Of a DNA stretch of 64,000 nucleotides, positions 1 through 12,003 are shown piece by piece. Positions within the stretch are counted from its first letter, which is position 1. Each line of letters begins with the position of its first letter. Location: NCBI RefSeq assembly GCF_905171765.1, contig NC_053392.1:109118370-109182369 (forward strand), read 5' to 3'. Under the pieces are notes generated by a model. It worked only from the letters and a program-made list of their open reading frames with translations, had not been told where the DNA came from and searched no databases. Position numbers and translations under genes: made by a program. The DNA is from Bufo bufo. Taxonomy: Eukaryota; Chordata; Amphibia; Anura; Bufonidae.

Positions 1-600
1 TCTCAGCAGAAACATTTCTGAAATACAGGCTAAATTAGAAGAAGCAAGTGAACCGAAGCACTGACTCCATATGTGGACATACAGGGCGGGACACAGGAAG
101 AAGTCGTGGGTTCGAATCCCAGACACATCTCTCCTGAAATGACTATGATTCGTAAATGCCGGCCCTGCTGGTGTCACCCGTTGCGGCCCGCACCCCCCTT
201 GCAACGCCACGGAGAACTGTGTCAATGTCCCAATATTTATGGACCTGACTGTATATGGATCAGGAGCTGCCATTGTTTTGAGAGGACTTCTCTTCTTGTT
301 TTTGTTTTGAGCCCCTCTCTATGTTTTATTTGCAAGGACTCCATCATGGACTCCACTTGAATCCAGAAAAAAAATGCACTTTTATTTGTGTGTTTTATGC
401 TATTTAACCACTTTTTACCCCATTTTTAGGTTATCAAGGGACTATGTTGATGTAACGTTTAAAATAGGGGCAGCTTACAAGTCACCACTCAGATGCGTCG
501 ACACTCAGATCCCAGTCGCCAGTATTGCATTCTACTAGCTGTACGGCGCTGGAGACTGTGACTTAAATCCCAGCACCATACAGCTACGGCGCGCTAATCG
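1..600. other. Left edge, no gene seen; possible tRNA-like B box
   Basis: No coding signal is convincing here. Around 106-121 the sequence GTGGGTTCGAATCCCA resembles the internal B-box promoter of a tRNA gene, as found in tRNA-derived SINEs. No matching A box or cloverleaf was found at the usual distance, so this is only a possible SINE fragment. The open frame at 73-360 has no recognisable domain and is treated as chance. Confidence 0.2.
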
Positions 601-849
601 GGTGGGTGCAGGAGCTGTGCCGCCTGATCAGCAGCGGGGGACCAGCTGTTCCCATTAGCTGTGCCCCGGCTGCGTGCACTGGCATTGGTGAAAACACTAA
701 TACCAACGCATTAAACAGAGATGTGACACGGCCAGCGCTAACCGAGGCAGGTACCATGTCTTTGATGACTCATTGCTGCGGTGAAAGGGTCCCGATGGCT
801 GGGAACGCAGTCTGATGCCTTCCATGAGAGCCTATGAGCCCCCTGGATC

Positions 850-3041
850 TCAAAGGCAAGCAGGCGGTAAGTGCATTACACTGTGTAATACACTGACAGC
901 CAATGCATTACAATACAGATGTATTGTAATGCACTGTACAGGGGATCAGACCCCCAAAAGTTGAAGTCTCATAGTGGGACAAAAAATTAAAAGTAAAAAT
1001 TTGCTAATAAAAAATGAAATGTTTCAGGTAACAAAAAACAAAACAAAAAAATATTTTTCCCAAAATTAAGTTACTAAACCTTTACATAAACTGTTAATAT
1101 CTTGTACCTAATGCCCTAATAAAACTCTCTCTAATATACTTTATTAATCAATTTTCTATTTTTGCTACACTTTTCCCTGCCTAAAGCGCACCATTCCCTG
1201 CTGAGCGAAGCAGGCAGAAGCAGAAGCCCGCTCCGCTCAGCTAATCCTGGCATAGTAGATGGGTACAGAGTACCCATGTGCTATGCCAGGAGTTAGTAAT
1301 CGTCCAGGGAGCATGGGTAGGAGCAGTAATAGGCGCTCCTGCCTATACTCACAGCGCTGCTGCAGCCCCATTGATAAAATGTACTCCGTACACCGCTGAG
1401 CTGTCAGCGGTGTACAGAGAACAGAGTTTTAAGCGCACAGAAAATGGTGTGCTTTAGGCAGGGAAAAGTGTTGTGAAAATAGAAAATTGATTAATAAATT
1501 ATATTAGAGATAGTTTTATTAGGGCATTAGGTACAACATATTAACAGTTTATGTAAAGGTTTAGTCACTCTTTAGCAAAAATAAAAATAATAGCCACATT
1601 GGGTATCGCCGTATCCGCACCAACCTGCTCTATAAAAATTTCACATGATACAGATGTAGCAGGTTTAGCACTCCAGCTCTTAACTCAAATTTCTTAACTC
1701 ATCGCATTATCTTGAGACAAAAGCCATTGAAAAGCAATTGAATGTGCTTGCTTAGATTAGATAACACAACTCAGAAATCTCAGAAAACAGGAGTGTTAAC
1801 TCTACTCCATCCGTATGCCCTCTCAGGTGAATGCTGTAAAAAAAACTGTGCTAAAACATCCATTTTTTGTCACCTTGACTCACAAGTGTAATACCAAGTG
1901 ATCAAAGTCATATGTACCCCAAAAATTATACCAATGAAAATGTCAACTCATCCCACAAAAAGTGAACCCCCACAAGAGACAATCACTTGAAAAATAAAAA
2001 TCAATGGCGCCCATGAACCAATCCGTCAAAATCTGCACTGCAAAAGCCATATAGCGCGCCTTCCGTTCTGAATCCTGCCATGTGCCCCCACAGCAGTTTA
2101 CAACCACATATCGGGTGTTGCCATATTTAGGAGAAAATGGGTAACAAATTATGGGGTGATTTTTCTCCTGTTACCCCTAGTGAAAATGAAAAATTTGGGG
2201 CTAAAGCAACATTTTATTGGAAGAAATGAAACTTTTCATTTTCACAGCCAAGTGTTTACAAATTCCATAAAAAGCTTATGGGGTCAAAGTGTTCAGTACA
2301 GCCCTTAATACATTCTTTGAGGGGTGTAGCTTCAAAATGGGGTCACTTTTTGAGGGTTTCCACTGTAGGGGTACGTCAGGGTCTATTCAAATATAGAACG
2401 GTGCCGAAAAAACATTCTGCCAAAACCTGCCTCCAAAAACCATTCCTTCTGACCACTGCCATGTGCTCCGACAGCAGTTTACTACCACATATGGGGTATT
2501 TCTGTAAACTCCAGAATCAGAGTAATGCATATTGAGGTTTATTTTGCTGTTAACCCTTACCAGGATTACAAAAAAAAGAATGATTAACATTAAAAATTCA
2601 ACATAAAAAAAATATTTAATTTTAATATTTCACCTCCATTATCCTATAATTCTTGTGGAACACTTTAAGGGTTAAAAAAGTTTGTAACATCAGTTTTGAA
2701 TAATTTTAGGAGCGTAGTTTCTAAAATGGGGTCATTTATGGGTGGTTTCAATTATGTAAGCCCTTCAAAATCACTTTATAACTGAATTGGTGCTTTTAGA
2801 AACTTTGTTGAAAATTTAAAAAATTGCTTCTAAAATTCTAAGCCTTCCAACGTTCTAAAAAACTAAAACGATATTTACAAAATGATGCCAACATAAAGTA
2901 GACATATGGAACATGTAAAGTAATAACAATTTTGAGAGGTATCACTATCTGCCATAAAAGTAGAGAAATTTAGAAAATAGAGAATTTTTACAAATGTTCT
3001 CTTAATTTTTGGATTTTTTAATAAATCAATGGTAAAACATA
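850..3041. mobile_element. Non-autonomous TTAA-type (piggyBac-related) element, left part
   Basis: The stretch carries blocks shared with the TTAA-flanked element at 26.2-28.3 kb (for example the 'TATCGCC...CTCTATAAAAAT' block near 1605-1645 and the T/A-rich block at 2690-3040). In reverse complement it also shares blocks with the left end of the piggyBac copy at 56.0 kb ('ACACCCCTCAAGGTATT'-type segments). It has no coding capacity. It is broken by a MITE at 1069-1569 and by the Penelope-like insertion at 3042, and resumes at 6596. Its outer ends are not clearly resolved. Confidence 0.6.
1069..1569. mobile_element. MITE with ~145-bp terminal inverted repeats
   Basis: The first ~145 bases (AGTTACTAAACCTTTACATA onwards) return in reverse complement at 1421-1569, ending GGTTTAGTCACT. 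The two arms match over nearly their whole length, including the segment containing TTTTCCCTGCCTAAAGC. The short core (about 1215-1420) has no ORF. The target-site duplication could not be fixed with certainty, so the superfamily is left open. It sits inside the TTAA-type repeat. Confidence 0.7.
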
Positions 3042-3088
3042 CAAAAAATGCAGGCAGTCGGCACTCCTCCACCCTCATATGAAGATTT

Positions 3089-5266
3089 TTGCATACCATG
3101 TCATTCGCATATAGTGAGGAGAGAGCGCGGGAGATCGTATCTGAAGTTACCACCAGCACTGAGTTCCTGAAGACACCACCTGCTGAATCACGCAGCAAGG
3201 ACTGGGAGAGGGAATCGAGGAAGCTAGTGGCGTGGGAGCTACATGCGGCTACGTTAGCGGAGTACTGCAGACATCATAGAATTCCATGTGGATTGAGGGT
3301 AAATCTGAGACCTACTTTTTCCTGTGATGATCTACAATACTGTACTCAGTTTGCGAACATACTAAACAAATGTTGTTATGATCTAATGATACTTACCATT
3401 GAACATCTGAACACATCGATTGTTGATACCAAAGCTCAGATTGCATCTATTGAGTTACAATTAAAGGACGCCTTAACATTAGAAGATCTCGGATCTTTGA
3501 AAGAAAAAATAGAAAAAAATTGCAGTGATCTGAAAAGGGACATTGAGGCCACCAAACGTAAAAAATACACAAGGGATTTGGAGGACTATCAAAATAATAA
3601 GATATACAAATGGCAAGACTCATTTGGTACAGCTGTTCCTTTAACAAGACATTTTATACGTCGAACAGGTTCTTAATCGTCAGGATCTGGGAGCGACTAT
3701 ATTACCAGCACACGCCCTCCAGCGCCTTTTTTAGGACAAAGACGGCGCAAAGCAAAAATACAAGGAGAGCAGGACGCCACTATAGGGGAGCTACAAATAC
3801 CAATGGCAACAAGATCGCAGGTATAAATGAGACTTTGTTATACAATATATCATCAAAGAATCTAACTCTGATTCAGATACAACTGTTGCAGAAAGATTTG
3901 TCCTTTAGTCCGACTGAACCCTTTGATAGTTTTCAGTTTGATATGGATTGTCGACGTTTTTTTTAGAAGTGTGCGTTTAAAAGCTCATTTTGCAACTGGG
4001 GATATGCCGGCCTCTGCATCTATTTTACCTAAAATTAGTGGTTTGACATTAAACCAATTTGGTTTGAGGCTCAAAAGCAATTTTCAGCCTCCAAAAACAC
4101 ACCACCCTGCAGAGACTTTTATATCCTTAGTTCAGAGAGATTTTGATGTTATTCTATCTGATATACAACATCAGGGTTTAGTTGTTGCGCATAATTTAAC
4201 TAAGGAGGAAAGACAAGCGCTACGTATCATATTAGATGACAAATCCGTTATTTTTAAACCTGCGGATAAAGGGGGCTCATTGGTAATGTTGGACAGGGAA
4301 TATTATGTTTCAGAAATTCTTACACAACTTTCAGATCGGAACACATATCTCCCTCTGAATAGGGATCCGGTCTTTGATATCAGACACAAGTTATCAGAAA
4401 TTGTCTATAGACATAAGGAGACGGGTTTGATTGATGAGAAGTTGTGCCAATTTCTGATCAATCAACATCCTGTCACTCCTGTCCTATATACATTGCCAAA
4501 AATTCACAAATGTATGACAGCTCCACCTGGTCGGCCCATTGTTGCCTCCAATGACTCCATTTTGTCTGCACCTGCTATGTTAATAGAGAAAATTTTAACA
4601 CCTTTGACAAAAAAAAAACCTTCTTTTCTATTGGACACTAACCAGTTTCTGTCTGATATCAAAGACCTACATCTTGAGGCAGGAGATTTTCTTGTGACGT
4701 ATGATGTATGCAGTCTGTATACATCAATTGAACATGTAAAGGGTCTTATTGCTGTCGAATGGATCCTGGAATCATCTAATTATACCGCACAAGAGAAACA
4801 GTTTTTTCTGCAGTTACTTGAATTGGTTCTGCAAGAGAATTATTTTTTATTCCAGGATACATTCTTTCAGCAGAAACGGGGGACCGCAATGGGCTCGCAT
4901 GCCGCACCGCCATACGCAAATAGTTATATGGCCTGGTTTGAAGAAAACTTCATATATAAGAATCCACTATACATGCAATCCTGTATATTTTGGCGTCGAT
5001 TTATCGACGACATTTTTTGCGTATGGCGGGGCGGCAGCGAGTCCCTCGAACAATTTACTCAGTATTTGAACAGTATATGGTCTGAGTTATCCTTCACAGT
5101 TCAAAGTGATCTATACAAAATTAACTTTCTAGACACCTGGGTAATAAAAGGTTTGGATAATTGTATACAGACAGATCTGCATATTAAACGGATAAAAATA
5201 GCTTGTTGCATTTTTCCAGCAACCATTCACCATCTGTTAAGAAGTTCAAAAAATAGTGTCAGATGA
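3089..5266 (+). pseudogene. Penelope-like reverse transcriptase (frameshifted)
   Basis: This is the N-terminal region and reverse transcriptase of the Penelope-like element, the RNA-dependent DNA polymerase that copies the element. The first ~195 codons (3089-3676) form a charged, partly coiled-coil leader. The frame then changes twice: the conserved pre-RT segment 'LYNISSKNLTLIQIQLLQKD' reads in the frame ending 3966, and the RT core in the frame from 3923. In the core I see FKPADKGGSLV (about 4252-4285), PKIHK, GRPIVAS, VTYDVCSLYTSI (catalytic-Asp region, ~4695-4730), KRGTAMGSHAAPPYAN and the second catalytic block RRFIDDIFCVW (~4993-5025). The frame is lost near 5190, with an apparent short deletion before the conserved IVSD segment. 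The family normally has one long ORF; this copy cannot make an intact protein. Confidence 0.88.
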
Positions 5267-6072
5267 ATCAGTAAGGGAAGTCAGATTACATGAAATGGCT
5301 GATAAATTTTCTTCCAGAGGATATCCCAGATCCTTATTGGATTCTGGCATACAGAAATGTAGCAACAAAGTGGAGATAACAAAATCTCGTAGTAACAATA
5401 GACGATTACCGTTTATTGTCAAATACCATCCATGGATCAATAAGTTTCGCCATGTCATTAATAAACATTGGGGGATTATGCATGCAGCTTACCCAGATGT
5501 TGTTGAATTCCAGGATATACCTATGATCTGTTATAAAAGAACAAAAAAACATTAGGGACTCAATTGTCAAAGCAGACATAGGAGGTACGGTCAATATGCC
5601 ACGCCAACTTTTTCTTTCCACACCTAAAAAGGGTACTTTTCCCTGTTTACGATGTGTTCATTGCTCGGCGGTGATTAAGGGTGAATCCTTTTCCCATCCA
5701 CACACAGGTAAAAAATTCCCGATCAAAGGGTTTTTTACCTGTGATAGCAATTATGTGGTATATTTGTTAAAGTGCCCTTGTGGCCTTATATACATTGGTG
5801 AGACATCTACTAGAATGAAAGATAGGTTCAGTAATCACAAATCTACCATACGTAAGAAAAACTTGCTACTGCCTATTCCTTTCCATTTCGATAGATGTTC
5901 TCATAATGTGTCACAATTACGCTTTCAGATTACTGAGCAGGTGCTGCCACCCCGTAGAGGTGGCAACAGGTTGCTAATGCTCAAAAAACGGGAACGTTTT
6001 TGGATCTATACCCTGCAAAGTCTTGAACCGAGAGGTCTCAATCGAGAGTATGAATTGGGTGCATTTTTGTAG
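5256..6072 (+). pseudogene. Penelope-like C-terminal GIY-YIG endonuclease domain
   Basis: This continues the Penelope-like protein after the RT. The linker (5256-5555) breaks by a frameshift near 5550 and the endonuclease follows from about 5596. The segment VVYLLKCPCGLIYIGETST (about 5755-5812) is the GIY-YIG core, followed by the conserved Arg of RFSNHKS and a downstream Glu region. A Cys/His-rich stretch just upstream (CLRCVHC at about 5643-5663, then H, then C) is the metal-binding-like linker seen in endonuclease-bearing members. The domain would nick target DNA to prime reverse transcription. The final reading frame closes at 6070-6072 (TAG). Apart from the join at ~5550 this part is open. 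Confidence 0.88.
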
Positions 6073-6475
6073 ATTGAATATTATTTATGTTTTTTACATT
6101 TTTTTCTCACATGTTATTTTATTTTTATTTATATCCAGTCACAGAAAAAATAACCAGATTGAAAATCTCTGATCCATGTATAGCCTGTATGAGATTTAAC
6201 ATCTCAGGGTAATTATTTATAGACAAAAGTACATTTTGCCTGTTTGCATCTCATGTCGTTGACCTCTTTTATTTCTCTTTTTCATAGCTATTTATTTATA
6301 TGAAGCTACAAGATTTATTTAGATGTCTACCATCCATGATTGTGTTAATATATGCTTGTAATAGTTTACACTTGCTGTTTTGTATATATATGTTTCCATG
6401 GTGATGTGACGTCAGCACGTTTGACGCCGGTGATGGCGCACTATTTAAATGTGGTTCTTGTTAATGCACATTATG

Positions 6476-6513
6476 CTTGAAAAAGGCTCGCATTTGAGCC
6501 GAAACACGTGTCG
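6476..6513 (+). ncRNA. Degenerate hammerhead-ribozyme-like motif in the 3' tail
   Basis: In the 3' tail, CTTGAAAAAG is followed by a stem GGCTC/GAGCC with loop GCATTT, then GAAAC and ACGTGTC. This is the layout of the hammerhead core (CUGANGA, stem II, GAAA) known from Penelope-like elements. The first core box deviates from the consensus, including the catalytically important G, so activity is unlikely. It is followed by AATAAAG (about 6545) and the element end. Confidence 0.4.
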
Positions 6514-6595
6514 CAATCTCTGCGCTATGTATCCTCTATGCTTGTAATAAAGCAACATCTGAACAAGGAGTGAAGTGCCGGTCTTTTCTTGCGAT

Positions 6596-7150
6596 AATGG
6601 TAAAACATATTGGCTCAAATAATAACATGAAGTACAATGTGTCGCGATAAAACAATCGGGTCCAGGATAGCAGAGTAGCAGTAATCCCATAGAAGTGAAT
6701 GGGATCGCTATATGAGTCGCAAAAATGCATTTATTTATTTTTAGAGCCCATTCATTTCTATGGGATCACTGCTATTCTGCTATCCTGGCCCCGACCAGTG
6801 TCACCATCCAGCCGTACACTAGAGGGGTTGTCGTTGTCTCATTCAGGTAGGAGCTGCTGCAGCTCTTACAACCCCTGGCGAGTAGCTGATTTTGCTGGGG
6901 GTTGCCAGTCATACCCTCTGCAACAGCTGGAATAACATTCCATTAATGGAGACTTAGTATTATGAAGCGGCCAGGTATGTCTGTCCATGTAATATTTGGG
7001 TGGCCCAGGTTCACCAGAGTGGACGCTGCTTTTAGCAAGTCAGTAAAATACAATAAAAAAAACAAAAACTGACTGCAAACTGGGTCTTTACTGGTAACAG
7101 TACAGACTGGTAATCTCAGTGAAACTAAATCCTCCATAACATTAATATCG
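6596..7150. repeat. Continuation of the outer TTAA-type repeat, with a hairpin
   Basis: From 6596 the sequence resumes the repeat that the Penelope-like element interrupted (compare 28,228-28,300). At 6658-6792 an inverted repeat is visible: GTCCAGGATAGCAGAGTAGC...CCATTCATTTCTATGGGATC...CTGCTATCCTGGCC, about 45-bp arms. It is a small fold-back insertion of unknown class. From 6800 to 7150 I see nothing recognisable. Confidence 0.45.
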
Positions 7151-7383
7151 ATATTACTTTTTTCGCAATTCGTTAATACCGAAACGCGATTTTATCTCTG
7201 TCAGTGTAGCAATACACAGCAAAGCCACTAGATGGCGGTGTTTAGTTAAAGTATTCAAATTATCGTAGTTATTGGCCAGAGCGGCTTCCCGGCTCCCATC
7301 ATCCCTCCCCGCTCTCCCTATCACCCTTAATGTTTGTTCTCCCCTAAACTTAGTGTCCCTTCCCCTGTATGTGAAACACCGAG

Positions 7384-7915
7384 GTGGCGGAGATTACAGT
7401 AAGCTGCGTGGCATTGACAATATACGTTAATGTACAGTATACTGTCCCCTTCATCACGCACGCGGCCAAAAAGAAGAAATCGGGTGTCGGAGGTGGCGGG
7501 GTGGGGGGGAAGTTCACCAGACAGCTACTGTACACTGTACCGCATTGCGATTTCAACTTTCTCAAATCCGACAGTACATTCTAGCATGGAGCCGTTCCCA
7601 TGGTGATGGGGACGCTCCATGAGCACGGAAGTCGGCAGAAGCTCTAAGTTGAAATCGCAATGTGATTTATAGAACTTGAATTAACCGCATTGCGATTTCA
7701 ACTTTCTCAAATCCGACAGTACATTCTAGCATGGAGCTGTTCCCATTGTTGATGGGGACGCTCCATGAGCACGGAAGTCGGCAGAAGCTCTAAGTTGAAA
7801 TCTGTCTAACTGTCTATCCATCAGCGATATCAATATGGCACAATAGTGATTGCTATTCCTCTGCTGGACTTTGCGATTTATAGAACTTGAATTAATCACA
7901 TTGCGATTTCAACTT
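7384..7915 (+). repeat. Left long inverted end, with internal ~165-bp tandem repeat
   Basis: This arm contains about two tandem copies of a unit running from CCGCATTGCGATTTCAACTT through CTAGCATGGAGC and GGGGACGCTCCATGAGCACG to CTAAGTTGAAAT. The unit is itself partly palindromic (AAGTTGAAATCGCAATG ... CATTGCGATTTCAACTT). It matches the right arm in reverse orientation. Confidence 0.75.
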
Positions 7916-7943
7916 TACAAACACCGAAAAGGGACACTCCACC

Positions 7944-8591
7944 TGTCACGAGGGTGTCAAGAGCCACGTCTGACTCCGTTATACCCGGGGTCAGGAAGTC
8001 GCAGCGGGTGGCTGCGCGCTCTATGTCTAAAGTGCTGTTTATTAATGGTAGCTTTCTGGGTTTGCCTTGCAATCCTTTTTGGCTCACTCAGGGATCCGTA
8101 GCTTCTCCTCCTCAGCTGTTTCTTGTCCAGCAATCCCAACCTCCTTATATTCCCATCTCTCACTTCTCTGGTTGCTAGATATAGAGCTTCCTGCCTGGAC
8201 TTCTATACTGACCCACTGGTGCTGTGTAGCTGTGTTCCCTGGTTGTTGTTCCAGAACTTTACCCTCCGGATCCCTGTTGAGCCTTGGTGGTCTGCTGTTG
8301 TCGCCCACCTGGGATTATATGTTTGTCTGTATTGTCTGTCCTCTCCTTGGTGTTTTCCTCTTAGTGTCAGTGGTGCGGACTAGTGTTCCCACCGCCCCGT
8401 TCACTACATGAGTCTCATCTTAGGGAAAGCCAGGGTTTAGGCACGTGATCGCCGCACGGGTGAGGAACCCGTCTAGGGACGTCAGGGCAGTCAGATGCCA
8501 GCCGCAAGGTGAGTCAGGGGTCACCATCTTTCCCTCTCCCTTGGACAGGGCCTTCCCATTTCCCTCCCTTTGCGTGACGCCGGTCATTACA
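7944..8591 (-). mobile_element. Solo LTR (648 bp), 5-bp TSD CCACC
   Basis: The segment starts TGTCACGAGG and ends GGTCATTACA (TG...CA). It is flanked on both sides by CCACC (7939-7943 and 8592-8596), the 5-bp duplication typical of LTR retroelement integration. An AATAAA on the minus strand near 8040 sits about 100 bp from the minus-strand 3' end, so the LTR is probably in minus orientation. No internal region or second LTR is present, which suggests LTR-LTR recombination. The family is not recognised. Confidence 0.75.
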
Positions 8592-9299
8592 CCACCCCTA
8601 CTCCTCTATATAGGTCCTCCTCCCTCACACAGACTTCATACACCGGCTCCATCTGACAGCCGCTGCTCTCTCTAGTGATTGGAACCCAGCGCTCCGGCAA
8701 TGAAATAGGAACAGCCACTCAGCGGGCCCCTCCATACTCTGAGGGTCTGATCACCACCAGATATTTAGGTCATAGCCAAGCTATAATGTTCCAGTGTCAG
8801 CCTACAGAACTGAAAAAGCAGCTTTGGCAGTGACTGGAGCATAATAGCAGATTTACTGCTGCTTTTTTTTTTCTAGCATAGTGTCAGCCTACAGAGCTAA
8901 AAATGGAGATCTAAATGTGACTGGAGTATAAACGCAGGTTTAATGATTTTATGGTATTTTTCTTTACCCAAGGGTGGTCAAAGTCACTTTTAAAACGGCG
9001 GTCACCGTTAAAGCGGCGGCCATAGTGAAAGTCACTGTTATTTTAAAATAAAATGACAATAAATAAATACCCGAGCAACGTCAGGTCATCAGCTAGTAGA
9101 TGGACAAAAAGCACCGTAAAGGGATGCAGAAAATGGAGGAGCTACTTTCCCAACTCACAATGTTGCCATAGAGGCCTTTTTTTATTTTGTTAATAAATCG
9201 TTTTTTCTGAGTTATAACGCGTGATTTCATTTTTTTTTTTATAATGTTATGTTACAGTGTAATTCTTACTGATAACTTTATTGTAAGGCCCCTTTAGTC

Positions 9300-9526
9300 C
9301 AGTGAGGCAAAGCTATGCGTAGGCCTTGAACTACAATGGAAACTTACCATCTGCCTGCTGCTGCTGTTGTCCTGATGTTTGAGAATTCTGTGTAGGCCTT
9401 ATACTCCACTATTACCAATAACTGCTGCAATTATCCTGACCACAATGAGTTCTGCATAGGCCTTATACTCCACCGTTAACAAAGACTGCTGCTATTATCC
9501 TCACCACTATGAGTTCTGTGTAGGCC
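9300..9526. repeat. Short tandem array, ~65-75-bp unit, three to four copies
   Basis: The phrase TAGGCCTTATACTCCAC recurs at spacings of about 74, 64 and 65 bp, with GAGTTCTGTGTAGGCC and TGCTGCTATTATCC in each unit. It lies in the interior of the long-inverted-repeat element. Confidence 0.6.
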
Positions 9527-9529
9527 TTA

Positions 9530-10101
9530 GGGCTGTTTCACACGAGCGAGTCCATTGTGGGAATCACGCTCCGTGTGTGAGTGTGATCCTCTGCTCTGGA
9601 CTTGCAGGAGCGCACGGCATTATCATGATTTATAATGCTATGTGCCTCTTCTTGACCTTATTTCTACAGAATCATACTGACAGCTTTATGTCACTATGAA
9701 TCTGTGGAAAAAAGGCCATGCGGGATGAGGTGACGGTTTGATTGGTACTATTTTGGGGTGCATACGCCTTTTTGATCGCTTGGGGTTGGAATTTATGTCA
9801 TGGAAAGTAACAAAATATGTCTATAAAATATGTCTGTTTTTGACACTTTTTTTATAATTTTTGTATGGGATTTGCCAAAGGGGTAAGGTCACGCTATATT
9901 TTTTATAGAGCTAGTTTTTACGGATGCGGCTATACCAATAATGTGTACTTTTATTATTTATGTAATTCTTCGATTACATAAATGAATATATATGAGAAAA
10001 TACCATTTCTAATTTACTTTTCTTTTAAAGTCCAGAGCAGAGGATCACACTCACACACGGAGTGTGATTCCTGTAATGGACTCGCTCGTGTGAAACAGCC
10101 C
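9530..10101. mobile_element. PIF/Harbinger-type MITE (572 bp)
   Basis: Terminal inverted repeats GGGCTGTTTCACACGAGCGA ... TCGCTCGTGTGAAACAGCCC extend into an almost perfect arm of ~70 bp. Flanks are TTA (9527-9529) and TAA (10,102-10,104), a slightly degraded 3-bp TWA duplication. The GGC-CTTTCACAC end sequence is shared with five other MITEs in this window. Confidence 0.75.
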
Positions 10102-10214
10102 TAATACTACCCAATTTCCATGTACCTACGGCTGCTGTATGTCATGATACTTACTGATGAGTTTCGGCTGGAAAAAACAGAAAATAAAAAATAAATAAAA
10201 CTAAGGCAAGGCTT

Positions 10215-11959
10215 TCAGACATCATGCTGGTTGAGCAGCTCCGCTATGGCCTTCTGATGCCACTCCTCCATGGCCTTCATTTCTTCTCTGAACTTCAGCC
10301 TGACAGCCCTCATCCGCCTGGAGTGCTCCCGCTGCAGCCTAATAATTTTGTTTTTCATTTCTTTTAGTACTGTCCAAATTTTTTTTTTTATTGACAATCA
10401 GATTAAATAACTTTTATTGATTAGTGTATAAAGTAGCTGGCCATTAAAATCTCAATCAGTTATATAGTTCTTTACTAATATTTCAATAGAGTATTTATTT
10501 ATTTATTTTTTGTGGGATGAGTTGACTGTTTGATTGGTACTCTACCATGAGTGTGTATTTGGGGGAAGGGGACAAAAAACAATAGGCTTTTTAATTCGCT
10601 CATTAACAAGCCTATTGTTTCTGCTTCCTTTCCTCCACATACACACTCAAACAGAAATGGCAAGAGTACATATACATTCACCTAAAGAATTATTAGGAAC
10701 ACCATACTAATACGGTGTTGGACCCCCTTTTGCCTTCAGAACTGCCTTAATTCTACGTGGCATTGATTCAACAAGGTGCTGATAGCATTCTTTAGAAATG
10801 TTGGCCCATATTGATAGGATAGCATCTTGCAGTTGATGGAGATTTGAGGGATGCACATCCAGGGCACGAAGCTCCCATTCCACCACATCCCAAAGATGCT
10901 CTATTGGGTTGAGATCTGGTGACTGTGGGGGCCATTTTAGTACAGTGAACTCATTGTCATGTTCAAGAAACCAATTTGAAATGATTCGAGCTTTGTGACA
11001 TGGTGGAAGTAGCCATCAGAGGATGGATACATGTTCTCATTCTGTTTACGCCAAATTCGGACTCTACCATTTGAATGTCTCAACAGAAATCGAGACTCAT
11101 CAGACCAGGCAACATTTTTCCAGTCTTCAACAGTCCAATTTTGGTGAGCTCGTGCAAATTGTAGCCTCTTTTTCCTATTTGTAGTGGAGATGAGTGGTAC
11201 CCGGTGGGGTCTTCTGCTGTTGTAGCCCACCCGCCTCAAGGTTGTGCGTGTTGTGGCTTCACAAATGCTTTGCTGCATACCTCGGTTGTAACGAGTGGTT
11301 ATTTCAGTCAACGTTCTTCTTCTATCAGCTTGAATCAGTCGGCCCATTCTCCTCTGACCTCTAGCATCCACAAGGCATTTTTGCCCACAGGACTGCCGCA
11401 TACTGGATGTTTTTCCCTTTTCACACCATTCTTTGTAAACCCTAGAAATGGTTGTGCGTGAAAATCCCAGTAACTGAGCAGATTGTGAAATACTCAGACC
11501 GGCCCGTCTGTCACCAACAACCATGCCACGCTCAAAATTGCTTAAATCACCTTTCTTTCCCATTCTGACATTCAGTTTGGAGTTCAGGAGATTGTCTTGA
11601 CCAGGACCACACCCCTAAATGCATTGAAGCAACTGCCATGTGATTGGTTGACTAGATAATTGCATTAATGAGAAATAGAACAGGTGTTCCTAATAATTCT
11701 TTAGGTGAGTGTACTGATGTACTGTAGTCATATATGAACGAACTGGGAGGAAATCTAGCACTCCTACTAGAGGATCGCTGAATAATGGTTAATGGAGAAG
11801 GTGCAGAAGACAGATGATCTATATAGTAGTAGCTGTTTTCTACAGATATTTATATACATCAACATATATACTGTACATATACACATGTTTGGTTAAAAAA
11901 AGGAATATTTCTTAAACAAATATCTAAAAAATGATATATATATTTATTTTATATGTCTG

Positions 11960-12003
<44 letters not shown>

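Larger units (their letters stand above)
3042..6595 (+). mobile_element. Penelope-like retroelement with 14-bp TSD
   Basis: The 14-mer AATGGTAAAACATA lies immediately before the element (3028-3041) and immediately after it (6596-6609). The flanking repeat continues across this join, as shown by the uninterrupted paralogue near 28.22-28.30 kb. The 3,554-bp insert encodes a Penelope-type reverse transcriptase followed by a GIY-YIG endonuclease, all on the + strand. Near the 5' edge, CGGCACTCCTCC (3059-3070) is roughly the reverse complement of the 3' tail (GGAGTGAAGTGCCGG, 6568-6582), an inverted 5'/3' relation. Several frameshifts make it non-coding today. Assignment to Penelope-like elements is firm; the clade (Neptune-like?) is inference. 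Confidence 0.9.

Noticed and set aside
106..121. A tRNA gene
   Set aside because: Only a B-box-like motif is present; no acceptor stem, anticodon arm or A box could be folded around it.
8067..8411. Overlapping open frames at 7.9-8.4 kb on both strands as small genes
   Set aside because: They lie within a solo LTR defined by TG...CA ends and a CCACC duplication, and show no domain.
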